Virus record (IMG/VR): IMGVR_UViG_3300007345_000258
Span: 1 to 24,905 of that record
Length of the DNA stretch: 24,905 nt
Direction: 5' to 3' (one strand)
Origin: a virus
A program made the translations under genes and the position numbers. Below the pieces are notes generated by a model. That model was not told where the DNA came from, did no database searches, and saw nothing but the letters and a program-made list of their open reading frames with translations. Positions within the stretch are counted from its first letter, which is position 1; the number at the start of each line of letters is the position of its first letter. This document shows positions 5,521 through 14,421 of this stretch, piece after piece.

Positions 5521-7944
5521 ATGAATATGAATCAATCAATTAAGAGAGCTGTCAACGAAAGATTAAGCTCAGCAGCCAAGAATGCAGACAAGCAAGCATG
5601 GTATAAAGAAAAAGCCAATACACTTAAAAATGACCACAACTCTCTTAGAGAATCTTATGGTCATGTCTCGGATTACAAGAGAATGATGGTTAACTACAAT
5701 CTCTTCAACAACATTATAGACCTAAAGGATTTTGAATATGTCTGTAAACCATTTGGTTCTGAGCAAGGTGAACTTCCTGCATCTATGGTAAACCGTGATA
5801 TATCCTCAGGTAAGCTGAAAGCTCTGTTTGGTATGGAGATGAAGAGACCAAACTCCTGGAAGACAATTGCTGTTAATCCAGAAGCTACTACTAGAAAAGA
5901 GCAGGAAGCTATGGGCAGATACAGAAACTTTGTTGTATCTGAGATAACTGGTCCAATTAGAAAACAGATTGAGACGAGAATTGCTCAGGAGAATTCTGGC
6001 AAAGAACTCACAGCTGAAGAGCAACAACAAGTTGCAGCAAGGATAGACCAGGAACTTAATTCCCAAACTCCTCTAGAAACAAAGAAATATATGGAGCGTG
6101 AGCACCAAGACCCAGCTGAGGTTATGACACATCAGCTCTTGGAATACATGATTCAGAAGACAGATATCAAAAGAAAATTTAATGAGGCATTCAAACACCT
6201 TAGCTTATCAGCCAAGGAGTGTATGTATGTAGGTATCCTTAATGGAGAGCCTCAGGCATGGAATGTAAACTCATTACGCATACATACTAAAAGGTCAAGT
6301 ATCTCTCCTTTTATAGAAGATGGAGAAAGTATGTCTGTAAAGTATAAAATGACACCATCAGAAATCTTACAACATTTTGGAGATGAATTAACAAATGAAG
6401 AAATAGATAGAATCTACTCTGCTTATATAGATGATAACTCAGGTGAAGACTTATTTGAGTTGGCAGAAAGAGTTGATGAAGATGGTGAGTATAGAGACTA
6501 TGCAAATATTGATGTACACCACTGTTTATGGAAGTCCCTTAGAAAGATGGCATTCTTATACTATACAGGTGCAGATGGGGCAGAAGCTGTTATGATAGTT
6601 GATGAGACTTATAAGCTTAACCCAGATGCTGGTGACATTAGAATAGAATTTGAATGGTTACCTGAAAGTTATCAGACTTGGATAATCCTCGATGATATCT
6701 ACGTTAACATGGAACCAATCCCAGGTCAGTTCAAAGATATTGACGACCTCTATAATTGTAAATTCCCATACTATGGAGTGTACTTAGATGATATGAACTC
6801 AGTTCCTACTTCACCTATGGATAGACTAAAGGTTTATCAGTACTACTATAATATTGTAATGTATCGATTAGAATTACTTCTTGCCTCAGATAAAGGTAAG
6901 AAAGTTATGATGAACATTAATGCTATCCCTGACAGTGCAGGTATAGATATGGAGCAATGGACATACTTCTTTGAGAGTTCACCATTTATGTGGTTTAACC
7001 CAAATGAAGAAGGAACAGGATATAATGATGTAAATACAATGGCTAAGACCATAGATTTATCATTAGCCTCTGACATTGCAAAGTATATTGAATTCGCTGA
7101 ATATCTTAAAAGACAAGCTGGAGCCTCAATAGGTATTCCAGAAAGTGTTGAAGGTCAGGCTGATGCTAATCAAGCTGTGGGTACTAACAGACAGAACCTT
7201 GTACAGACCTCAAATATCTTAGAACCATTCTTTGATATACACGCTACCTTTAAAAGAAATGTATTGGTTGCTCTTATAGAGACAGCCAAGATTGCTTATG
7301 CTGGTAAGAATTCAGTAAAGCTTTCTTATGTATTAGATGATATGTCTATGAAAATGCTAGAGTTAGATGTAGACTTACTACAAGCCTCTAGAATTGGACT
7401 GTTTGTTGCTAATGCTACCAAAGCTACTGAAGCTGTGGATAACATTAAGCAATTGGCTCATGCAGCTATGCAGAACCAAAAAGCAGAGCTATCAGACATT
7501 ATGGCTGTCCTTAGAACTGAAGGAGTAGTAGAAGCTGAAGAAACTCTTAAAGTGGCTGAGAAGTCACGTAAAGCTGACGAAGCTGCTATTGAACAGAACA
7601 GAGGCAAGCAGGCTCAAGAACTTGAGAAAATGAGACAAGATGGCTTAGATAAGCTACACAAGAATGATAAAGAGCTTGTTGTTCTTAAGGAAGGTGAAAG
7701 ACGTAAAACTGTTATTGCTCAATCAGCTATTACAGGAATGTCCTTCAATCCAGATGCTGATGCAGATAATGATGGAGTAAATGACTTCCTTGAAGTTGCC
7801 AGAGATGGAGTGAAAGCTGACATTGAAAGAAGCAAAGCACAGCTAGACCGTGAAAAATTTGAGCAATCTAAGGTAGAACACAAGGATAAAATGAAGCTTG
7901 AAGGCAAAAAAATTAGCTCAGGAAACAAAAATCCAAAGAAATAG
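5521..7944 (+). CDS. Portal protein
   Basis: An 807-residue protein at the position and of the size expected for the dodecameric portal of crAss-like phages, the channel through which TerL loads DNA. I chose ATG 5521 (MNMNQSIKRAVNERL); a longer frame from 5434 would overlap TerL by 74 bases and adds a basic, out-of-character segment. A second ATG at 5527 is also possible. The middle contains acidic, aromatic portal-like segments (PMDRLKVYQYYYNIVMYRLE, EYLKRQAGASIGIPESVEGQ, NQAVGTNRQNLVQTSNILEP). The C-terminal ~120 residues are a long charged helix or coiled coil. Within it D747-A-D-N-D751-G-V-N-D-F-L-E758 is a textbook EF-hand or dockerin-type calcium loop. Identification rests on context, length and helical layout. 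Confidence 0.9.
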   Translation: MNMNQSIKRAVNERLSSAAKNADKQAWYKEKANTLKNDHNSLRESYGHVSDYKRMMVNYNLFNNIIDLKDFEYVCKPFGSEQGELPASMVNRDISSGKLKALFGMEMKRPNSWKTIAVNPEATTRKEQEAMGRYRNFVVSEITGPIRKQIETRIAQENSGKELTAEEQQQVAARIDQELNSQTPLETKKYMEREHQDPAEVMTHQLLEYMIQKTDIKRKFNEAFKHLSLSAKECMYVGILNGEPQAWNVNSLRIHTKRSSISPFIEDGESMSVKYKMTPSEILQHFGDELTNEEIDRIYSAYIDDNSGEDLFELAERVDEDGEYRDYANIDVHHCLWKSLRKMAFLYYTGADGAEAVMIVDETYKLNPDAGDIRIEFEWLPESYQTWIILDDIYVNMEPIPGQFKDIDDLYNCKFPYYGVYLDDMNSVPTSPMDRLKVYQYYYNIVMYRLELLLASDKGKKVMMNINAIPDSAGIDMEQWTYFFESSPFMWFNPNEEGTGYNDVNTMAKTIDLSLASDIAKYIEFAEYLKRQAGASIGIPESVEGQADANQAVGTNRQNLVQTSNILEPFFDIHATFKRNVLVALIETAKIAYAGKNSVKLSYVLDDMSMKMLELDVDLLQASRIGLFVANATKATEAVDNIKQLAHAAMQNQKAELSDIMAVLRTEGVVEAEETLKVAEKSRKADEAAIEQNRGKQAQELEKMRQDGLDKLHKNDKELVVLKEGERRKTVIAQSAITGMSFNPDADADNDGVNDFLEVARDGVKADIERSKAQLDREKFEQSKVEHKDKMKLEGKKISSGNKNPKK

Positions 7945-7984
7945 CTATTACACACTAATAAAAAATAATTAAGATTTATGTTAA

Positions 7985-8011
7985 TTATTATTAATATTTA
8001 TTTTATATTTG
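7985..8011 (+). promoter_or_regulatory. Promoter for scaffold/capsid genes (TATATTTG)
   Basis: TATATTTG at 8004-8011 matches the Bacteroidota -7 element. The 28 bases from 7985 match the promoter spacer and -7 region at 638-665 at 26 positions, although TTTG at -33 is replaced by TTAA. It lies in a 71-base gap after the portal gene. The element ends only four bases before the ATG at 8016, predicting a transcript with little or no 5' leader. Confidence 0.65.
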
Positions 8012-8015
8012 CAGT

Positions 8016-9155
8016 ATGCTAAAAACAAATAATGATGAATTTGCTGGTTTATTCGATTCTGATGTAGCAGATGTTGACTTCTTTGCAGAAGAAGCAGCAC
8101 CTACTGAAGGAGAAGAAGAAGCAGTAGATGATAAGAACCCTAAGGTTGAAGACAGTAAGCCTAAGGAAGAGCCCAAACCCGATGAAGACCTATTCAAAAA
8201 AGAAGAGGTAGTTATTACAGAAGAAGAAGAAGAGGAAGAAGAAGAAGAAGCAGGTGAACCAGAAGGTGAACCAAGTTCTGCTTTATCCACTTTAAAGAAT
8301 CTCAAAGAAAAAGGTTATATCGATTATGAGCTAGAGGAAGGGGAAACCCTTACTGAACAAAAAGCTGAAGAGCTTATTGAGGATTCTTTTGACAATATGT
8401 TTGAAGAAAGAATTGAAGAGTTGTTTGCAAATGTACCAGAAGTGGTCAAGCAAATGAACAAGTACGTATTACAAGGTGGTGACATCAATGCATTCTTAGA
8501 CCAAGTGGCTACACAAAAATCCACAGGTATCTCAGTAGGCATGGACTTAACTGATGAGGCTAACCAAGAGTTAGTAGTCCGTAATGGATTAAAAGATGAA
8601 GGGTATGACGATGAATACATTGCTGCCAACATTGAGTTTCTTAAAGACTCAAAAAGGATGGAGAGCGTTGCTGAGAAACAGTACAGTAAGTGGACAAAAG
8701 AATATAAGGTTAAGCAAGCTGAGATTCTTGAATCTACAAAGAATGCTGAAAAAGAAGCAAAAGCTCAACGTCGAGAATTAAAAAATAAAGTGGTATCATT
8801 CCTTGATGAAACAGAAACTGTTGAAGGATTTGCTGTCACTAGACAAGACAAAAAAGAGCTACCTACTTATATGTCTGATAGAACTATTCAATTAGAGAAT
8901 GGAAATCAGGTAACAGGTATGCAAAAAGATTTAATGAGAGTTTTGAATAGCCCTACGGGTTCTATCCAAATAGCAAAGTTATTAAAAAATGCTAACGCAG
9001 ATGGAGTTCTAAGTTTTGAAGAAATCAAGCAACATACAGAATCAAAGGTAACAGAGAAGGTTAGGGATAATGTTAGGCGAAATAAAAAGAGTGTTATATC
9101 AGGAGCAGGGGGAGTTAGAAAATCTAAAAAACCTTTAGCATCCTATTTTAATTAA
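8016..9155 (+). CDS. Acidic scaffold-like head protein
   Basis: A 379-residue protein between portal and major capsid protein, the usual place of the scaffolding protein. The first ~90 residues are very acidic and disordered-looking, with ten consecutive Glu at residues 69-78 encoded by GAA/GAG codons (8220-8249). The middle is helical and charged (EELIEDSFDNMFEERIEELF, QAEILESTKNAEKEAKAQRR), and the C-terminus is basic (RRNKKSVISG, RKSKKPLASYFN), as in scaffolds whose basic tail binds the capsid protein. No protease signature is visible. It could alternatively be an internal head protein; position and charge pattern favour scaffold. It is the first gene behind the promoter at 8004. Confidence 0.75.
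   Translation: MLKTNNDEFAGLFDSDVADVDFFAEEAAPTEGEEEAVDDKNPKVEDSKPKEEPKPDEDLFKKEEVVITEEEEEEEEEEAGEPEGEPSSALSTLKNLKEKGYIDYELEEGETLTEQKAEELIEDSFDNMFEERIEELFANVPEVVKQMNKYVLQGGDINAFLDQVATQKSTGISVGMDLTDEANQELVVRNGLKDEGYDDEYIAANIEFLKDSKRMESVAEKQYSKWTKEYKVKQAEILESTKNAEKEAKAQRRELKNKVVSFLDETETVEGFAVTRQDKKELPTYMSDRTIQLENGNQVTGMQKDLMRVLNSPTGSIQIAKLLKNANADGVLSFEEIKQHTESKVTEKVRDNVRRNKKSVISGAGGVRKSKKPLASYFN
8220..8249 (+). repeat. GAA triplet run encoding ten Glu
   Basis: Ten consecutive GAA or GAG codons (one GAG) form a homopurine run inside the scaffold-like gene. Unit changes would keep the reading frame, so length variation between related phages would be tolerated in this acidic linker. Confidence 0.85.
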
Positions 9156-9172
9156 AACTAAATATTTAATTT

Positions 9173-10654
9173 ATGGCAACTAAAATTAACAAATTGCAGG
9201 TAAGACAAGCCAAGTTTAATTCCACTAGGATGACTGACTTAAACCACTGGAGTAACCAGTTGGCTATCAAACCTACTGTCTTTGAGGCACCAACAAGAGC
9301 AATCTTTGCATCAAAAACAAATAGCCTAAATCTTTCCTCTGGTAATGTATTGGAAGGTATCTTCGGGCTAGGAAAAACGAAGTATATTGATGACCTTAAC
9401 TGGTCATGGAAAATGAAAGTTAAAGGATTCCGTCCTATGACTATCATTGAGAACAGAACAGCTGGAAACACTCCAGGTAAATATCGTGGAGACATCGAAG
9501 TATTAGTAGATGTTGACCTATTTGCTATTGGTGAGTCAATTGGACCTGGTTCCTCTGACAAGTCTCAAGTGGTAACTGTAACTAATAAGACTAAAGAGGG
9601 AGCTCGTGGATTCGTGTATACCTTAAAGACTTATACTGAAGGTGCAGAGCATTTTATCAATCCTAAGTACCTTAAGCCAGGAACTAAATGGACTCGTATG
9701 TTTACCATGCGTGGTGAAGCTGCAGAAAGTGGGTCTCACACTGAGAACTACACTAATGTAGAGTACAAAAACTCATTGGTTAAACTTCGTAAGGAGTACA
9801 AAGTAACTGATTTCGCTGCACAAGCAGTGGTTGAAATTGCTTTCCAAGATGATGAGGGTGGAGTACACAAATCATGGATGGACAAACAAGAAGCTGATTA
9901 CTACATGGCAATGAATAAAGAAATGGCAACATTTGCTCTTTATTCTCGTTTAGGTGACCAACCTCTTATCGACCCAGATTCAGGATACCCAATCAATCCA
10001 GGTGCTGGTATGGAGCAACAAATTGGTTTTGGTGGAAATGTAGAGCGTTATACTACAATGTCTGCTGAGCTAATTGAAGCTTTCTTTGATAGAATCGTAT
10101 ACTCTAGAATAAATCCAGGAGATTTAGGAGAAGTTATGGGATTATCAGGTCATTATGGAATGAAAGAGTATGCTAAAGCATTAGATACTTGGACAGGTGG
10201 TAAAGCTATTGTTCGTGAATCTTCTACCTTTATTAAAGGTACTGAAGGTATGAGTAATAACTCACTAAGAACTGGTTATCAGTTTGTAACTTATGACCTA
10301 CCAACAGGTGGTTCATTCAAGTTAGTTCATAATGCTATGAATGATGATAAGTCTATTCACCGTGATATTGACCCATTAACTGGTGTTCCATTACAATCAC
10401 AGCGAATTACTATCCTTGATGTAACAGGTGGTAATGGTGATAGCTTAGCTAAAGATAACATTTGCTTGGTTCGTAAGAATAAAGTATATGGTAGCACACG
10501 AATTTTAGGACGAGTTGGACCAGGTGGTGTAAGTACTGGAGACAGAGCTACACACTCAGGAGATTACTACGAAGTACATATCTCAGATAGTATCGGAGTA
10601 CAAATTACTGACTCAACTGTAACTGGGGAACTAGTTAAATCAGTGAATGAATAA
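9173..10654 (+). CDS. Major capsid protein
   Basis: A 493-residue protein directly after the scaffold-like gene, of the length expected for crAss-like major capsid proteins (HK97 fold, about 490-500 residues). The N-terminal segment LQVRQAKFNSTRMTDLNHWS is likely the N-arm; DLNWSWKMKVKGFRPMTIIE and the later RMFTMRGEAAESGSHTENYT are typical of capsid proteins of this group. The sequence is free of long low-complexity runs and has no cysteines in its first half, fitting a shell protein. Codon use shifts slightly towards cgt for Arg compared with the tail genes, as often seen for highly expressed genes. The ATG follows an A/T-rich leader; no Shine-Dalgarno is seen, which is normal for Bacteroidota. 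Confidence 0.9.
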   Translation: MATKINKLQVRQAKFNSTRMTDLNHWSNQLAIKPTVFEAPTRAIFASKTNSLNLSSGNVLEGIFGLGKTKYIDDLNWSWKMKVKGFRPMTIIENRTAGNTPGKYRGDIEVLVDVDLFAIGESIGPGSSDKSQVVTVTNKTKEGARGFVYTLKTYTEGAEHFINPKYLKPGTKWTRMFTMRGEAAESGSHTENYTNVEYKNSLVKLRKEYKVTDFAAQAVVEIAFQDDEGGVHKSWMDKQEADYYMAMNKEMATFALYSRLGDQPLIDPDSGYPINPGAGMEQQIGFGGNVERYTTMSAELIEAFFDRIVYSRINPGDLGEVMGLSGHYGMKEYAKALDTWTGGKAIVRESSTFIKGTEGMSNNSLRTGYQFVTYDLPTGGSFKLVHNAMNDDKSIHRDIDPLTGVPLQSQRITILDVTGGNGDSLAKDNICLVRKNKVYGSTRILGRVGPGGVSTGDRATHSGDYYEVHISDSIGVQITDSTVTGELVKSVNE

Positions 10655-10667
10655 TTAAAATTAGAGC

Positions 10668-11486
10668 ATGGTAGATAAAGATTTAAAAATAGAAATCAGA
10701 CCAATACCAGGACGAAATGGTATAAAAAGTTTTTCCGAAAACTTGGAGTACTTTAGTCAGGCTCATATCTTAGCTCCTTTTGTAAACCCTGTGACGTTGA
10801 AATACAGCACAGGGTTAGCAGAGGAGGATGTAGCACAATTGAAAAAGGGAGGATTCCCTTATAATATTGATGATACATATAGAAGAGGTGTGCCACATGA
10901 ATTCTGGGAAAGTTCGATAGTAAAGGTAGAATTAAGCAATAGTCCAATCTTCTTATATCCAGGCAAAAATCAAATTGACTTTATTAAATACAAGTATTTA
11001 CTCGTAAACAACTATATTTATAAAAGTGAAGATGAGATGTTGACTGGAAGTAAGCCAGAAGCTACACACTATATTTATGATGAAGGTGCAGCCAATAAGA
11101 TTAAAGCAACCAAACTTGATAGGAGAAACAGTCTCGTGAGACAAGTATCTGACCTTTCTTTAACTAGAAAAAGACAGATTATTCTTATCATACTTAATGA
11201 AAACACAGATAATAAGGATGAAGATTATTTAACTGTAAGATTTGAGGACATATTTAATAAAAAAGAGTTATCTTTGGAACTTAAAATGTTATTGGAGCGA
11301 GATAAGAAAGAAGTTGCATTAGCAGCTGATATTAAATCAGCAATTCAAAAGAATGTGCTAAAACGCACAAAACAAGGAATTTTCTATTTTGAGACCAATT
11401 TAGGTTTCAATGAGGAGGACGTTAGGAAAACCCTGAGTTCACCTGATAACCAAGAGATTTTATTACATATAAAATCCAAAATTTAA
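10668..11486 (+). CDS. Conserved virion-associated protein after MCP
   Basis: A 272-residue protein of unknown role that I recognise as a type often found just downstream of the capsid gene in crAss-like and other Bacteroidota phages. Typical wording includes EIRPIPG, PVTLKYSTGLAEEDV, KGGFPYNIDDTY and VPHEFWESSIVKVEL. The C-terminal third is helical and charged, ending KIK-like. No enzymatic motif is visible. Placed 13 bases after MCP and 6 bases before the next gene, it is in the head-gene operon and probably a head or neck component. The assignment to the virion is from context. Confidence 0.75.
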   Translation: MVDKDLKIEIRPIPGRNGIKSFSENLEYFSQAHILAPFVNPVTLKYSTGLAEEDVAQLKKGGFPYNIDDTYRRGVPHEFWESSIVKVELSNSPIFLYPGKNQIDFIKYKYLLVNNYIYKSEDEMLTGSKPEATHYIYDEGAANKIKATKLDRRNSLVRQVSDLSLTRKRQIILIILNENTDNKDEDYLTVRFEDIFNKKELSLELKMLLERDKKEVALAADIKSAIQKNVLKRTKQGIFYFETNLGFNEEDVRKTLSSPDNQEILLHIKSKI

Positions 11487-11492
11487 TAACTT

Positions 11493-12716
11493 ATGAAAAA
11501 TACATTAGCAGACAACAAGCAGCTTTTCAACGTAAAAGCAATTGGAGATTCAAAAACACTAGACCTATTATTGGATGGTGAATTTGGAGTCTTTGCAAAG
11601 GGAGCTACTACCTCAGTGGCAGCAGCAACTGCCTTTGCAGCCCTTCCAGATGAGTTTCGCTTTATTGCGAAATTAGATGGAAAGGTATATTACAGTTTTG
11701 ACACAATCAAGAAATCTTCAATTATAAACGTTGCTGAAAGCCCTTATGTTGCTCCAGCTGTGAATATATGGGAAGCCACAGTGGCAAGTTCAGAGTGTGA
11801 TTGCATTAGTGCAGCTACATTAAGAATTGGTCTAGATGAGGAGTCTTTGATGCGTGAAAGAGGATTGTCTTGGGTAAACATGGACAGTTCAGTAGTTAAT
11901 GCTCCAACAGAGCTAACTAGTGCTTGTGATTGTACAGGTAACCCAACTTATGATAATCACATTATCACATCTGAATTATTCAGTCAAGTGAATAATTCTG
12001 AATCACCATTTTACATTGCAAAGGTACGCTTTGATGTGACAGGATTAACCACTTATGCAGATGATACTGCACGAGATGCAGCTATCCCAGCTCCAGTAGG
12101 AGGTGAGATTGTATTGAACACTGCAGATGCATTTATGCAAGTTTATGACTTAGCAACAACTGCATGGGTTGATGTAGCTAGTTTAACTGGTTACTTCACT
12201 GATAAAGCAGCAATCACTGCTTTCATCACAGCTACTAAAGCTCTTAACACTGACAGCAATGACGTAACTGATACTGAGAAGTTGATTTTAGTTCTTGAAG
12301 GTGTTCCAGCAACAGCTCGTAATTACAAGGACCTAGATGTAAATTATATCTATCCTCGTGGTGTTAGATTATCACCAGCAATAACTCTTAATGGGGACAG
12401 TGGTCCTTCTATTGAGTTCACTGAAACACAAGAACTTGTGTATGAAGTAAATGCAGGTGCTGACCTAAGAGCAGAAGAGTTTGAGTGCATGTCATTGCAT
12501 ACTAACTTGAATCACTATCCTCAGTTATCTGATGGTATTGCTTCAGGAGATTTAATCTTCCAATTTGAGAATGGTCAAACATACAGCTCAATTAACTTTG
12601 AGTTCTCAACGGATAAAGTAAATCGCAATGATGGTGATAAGCGTAACTTCAATGTCTTACTGGCAACAGATGATGGAGGAGTTTATGCTCAATTACAAAA
12701 CATGTTTGTAGCATAA
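11493..12716 (+). CDS. Virion structural protein with paired Cys-Asp-Cys motifs
   Basis: A 407-residue protein, rich in Ala, Thr, Asp and Ser, with the beta-rich look of an abundant virion protein. It carries two CDC motifs (C102/C104 in SSECDCIS and C145/C147 in SACDCTGN), which could bind metal or form disulfides. Residues about 185-270 contain ADDTARDAAIPAP and FTDKAAITAFITATKALN, resembling helices inserted into a beta protein. The C-terminus (FNVLLATDDGGVYAQLQNMF) is a beta hairpin. Candidates are an auxiliary capsid protein or a tail-tube-like protein. No sheath or baseplate genes are visible, so I prefer a head or neck role, at low certainty. Confidence 0.7.
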   Translation: MKNTLADNKQLFNVKAIGDSKTLDLLLDGEFGVFAKGATTSVAAATAFAALPDEFRFIAKLDGKVYYSFDTIKKSSIINVAESPYVAPAVNIWEATVASSECDCISAATLRIGLDEESLMRERGLSWVNMDSSVVNAPTELTSACDCTGNPTYDNHIITSELFSQVNNSESPFYIAKVRFDVTGLTTYADDTARDAAIPAPVGGEIVLNTADAFMQVYDLATTAWVDVASLTGYFTDKAAITAFITATKALNTDSNDVTDTEKLILVLEGVPATARNYKDLDVNYIYPRGVRLSPAITLNGDSGPSIEFTETQELVYEVNAGADLRAEEFECMSLHTNLNHYPQLSDGIASGDLIFQFENGQTYSSINFEFSTDKVNRNDGDKRNFNVLLATDDGGVYAQLQNMFVA

Positions 12717-12735
12717 TAACTAAAAAAAGGAAACT

Positions 12736-13440
12736 GTGGACATAAAGGACATGCATTATGACTTCAAATCGAAGTTTAATAAAATTGACAGTCAATCATA
12801 CAGGAATCTTCGGGTTCCTGAGATTGATTGGATACTTAATGAAGCACAGGAACTTTTTGTAAAGATGGTAGCAAAGCCTAGGGTGAAAAACTCCCTAGGT
12901 TTTGAAACCTCTCAAAGAACAATAGATGATATCAGACCTCTAGTAGTTAAAGCTACACTAGGTTTATTAAATGGAACTGTATATACTCTTCCTAGTGACT
13001 ATTGGTTCTACTTGAGAGCAAGAGCTGTTTTAACCAAAGGAACTTGCAGAAATTTCCCAGCTGTTGTTAGAATTCAGCAGCTAGATGATGAGTTTGAAGA
13101 AGACCCATTTACAGCATCTTCATTTGAATGGAGAGAGGTAAATGGCGTTTTTAATTCACAAGGATTACAGTTATTCACAGATGGCACATTTTCATATCAA
13201 AGTGTCAAGATGGATTACATTAAAAAATTAGAATACATACACAATGCAGAAGATTTTAGAGCTGGTGGGTATAATTTACCTTCAGGTATTGCCCTAACAG
13301 GGACTAATGATTGTATTTTACCTGAGGGAACACACAGAGAAATTGTGGACCTCGCAGTTATGTTGGCTTCAGCAAATATTCAATCTCCTGATTGGCAACA
13401 GAAACTTGCAAAAATTAACCTAAACATACCACTCTCATGA
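12736..13440 (+). CDS. Probable head-tail connector (ring) protein
   Basis: A 234-residue protein starting with GTG. I kept GTG 12736 because an AAGGA stretch lies a few bases upstream and the in-frame ATG at 12751 has none at a useful distance; the ATG remains possible. The N-terminal helix VPEIDWILNEAQELFVKMVA, followed by a beta domain with LPSDYWFYLRARAVLTKGTC and a C-terminal helix (THREIVDLAVMLASANIQSP), matches the general plan of phage neck proteins that bind under the portal. Similar 'LNEAQ' proteins occur in the neck genes of crAss-like phages. It overlaps the next gene by four bases (ATGA). A strong inverted repeat lies inside the gene at 12872-12904. Confidence 0.7.
   Translation: MDIKDMHYDFKSKFNKIDSQSYRNLRVPEIDWILNEAQELFVKMVAKPRVKNSLGFETSQRTIDDIRPLVVKATLGLLNGTVYTLPSDYWFYLRARAVLTKGTCRNFPAVVRIQQLDDEFEEDPFTASSFEWREVNGVFNSQGLQLFTDGTFSYQSVKMDYIKKLEYIHNAEDFRAGGYNLPSGIALTGTNDCILPEGTHREIVDLAVMLASANIQSPDWQQKLAKINLNIPLS
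12872..12904 (+). other. 12-bp inverted repeat inside the connector gene
   Basis: CAAAGCCTAGGG (12872-12883) and CCCTAGGTTTTG (12893-12904) pair over 12 positions (11 Watson-Crick, one G-U as RNA) around a 9-base A-rich loop. It is fully inside a coding frame. It may be a folded mRNA element or chance. Confidence 0.6.
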
Positions 13441-14066
13441 ATATAAACCTATTAGAAATAAATGCAGATGCCTCCTATATTGTGGCATCAGTTACAGTTG
13501 AGGCTGGTAACAGAGTAGCAAATGTATATGCCTGGAATCAGGAAACATACAAGACTGCTGCTGATGTTATTGACTTATCAAGCTTATTAGAGGGAACCTC
13601 AGAAGATGAGGATTTTACAATTCCAGCAAGTGCCCTAGGTACTGAGTCTATCTCTGGTGTGTGGATTATTGAGTTCTATGCAAATAATAGTACAATAGAC
13701 CCACTAGTAGGAGACTCCAAAACAAATATACCAACAGTTGATGATGAAGCTCCAGTAGAAGGATTAGTAGCTAACTTAATTGGCTACCATGAGTGTGTAT
13801 TAGAAAAAGGATTAAACATAGTCGTAAAAGACTGTAAGATACAAAGAGATAACTGTGGAAATACAGACTCTCTTATATTTGCAGCAACTCTATTAGATTT
13901 GTTGCACCAAGCTTTGACATTTAGTCAAACAGAAGAGGCAATTAGGATAGCAAGTGCCCTAGATGATGTATGTGATATTTGTGCAGGGTGCCCAGATTAT
14001 GCCCCAGGATTATCAAACATTGGCTATGGTTTTAAAACAGTAGATAATGTGATAACTCCTACATAA
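13437..14066 (+). CDS. Six-cysteine virion-associated protein
   Basis: A 209-residue protein with two parts. Residues 1-100 are beta-rich and may form an immunoglobulin-like or fibre-base domain (SYIVASVTVEAGNRVANVYA). Residues 115-190 are helical with six cysteines: C120, C133, C140, then C179, C182 and C185 in the arrangement C-x2-C-x2-C (VCDICAGCPD). Such Cys-rich helical tails recur in virion gene clusters of Bacteroidota phages. Metal binding is plausible but unproven. It overlaps the connector gene by four bases and is followed one base later by another protein ending its core in C-TD-IC, so the two may form a pair. Function unknown. Confidence 0.7.
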   Translation: MNINLLEINADASYIVASVTVEAGNRVANVYAWNQETYKTAADVIDLSSLLEGTSEDEDFTIPASALGTESISGVWIIEFYANNSTIDPLVGDSKTNIPTVDDEAPVEGLVANLIGYHECVLEKGLNIVVKDCKIQRDNCGNTDSLIFAATLLDLLHQALTFSQTEEAIRIASALDDVCDICAGCPDYAPGLSNIGYGFKTVDNVITPT

Positions 14067-14067
14067 G

Positions 14068-14421
14068 ATGGCAACAGCAGATAACAATGTAAATATATTA
14101 ATAGGTAGTACCATTAAGGCTTTGGACAGGAAGATTATTCTTGGAGGTCCAGCCACTACAATGATGATTGCCTTATATAGCACTTTAGTAAAACAACGTG
14201 CCTATGCCAGTGTTCAAGTGGCAGCAGGAAATGTCGAGTATTCAGAAAAAATCACTAAACTAGATGAATTATTATTTAAACTTAAGTATGGATGTACTGA
14301 TATCTGTAATTACTACAAGCAAATTGAAGGAGCTATTTTAATAAACTTCAAGATAAGTAATGCTACTATCACAATTGATACTCAGGAACTAAAAATAAGT
14401 CAACTACAAATCATAACATAA
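14068..14421 (+). CDS. Small virion-associated protein, possible partner of the previous gene
   Basis: A 117-residue protein. Residues 10-75 are helical (STIKALDRKIILGGPATTMM, KITKLDELLFKLKY) and lead to GCTDICNYY with C76 and C80, echoing the LDDVCDIC of its upstream neighbour. The C-terminal 30 residues are short beta strands (FKISNATITIDTQELKISQL). The stop codon TAA abuts the ATG of the first fibre gene, so it is translated in the same run as the fibre set. It may be a fibre adaptor or chaperone; the sequence does not decide. Confidence 0.65.
   Translation: MATADNNVNILIGSTIKALDRKIILGGPATTMMIALYSTLVKQRAYASVQVAAGNVEYSEKITKLDELLFKLKYGCTDICNYYKQIEGAILINFKISNATITIDTQELKISQLQIIT

Noticed and set aside
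8003-8305. Minus-strand Ser-rich 100-codon frame
   Set aside because: It is the reverse of the GAA-rich acidic scaffold region; poly-Ser arises from the GAA run read backwards. No promoter or context supports it.
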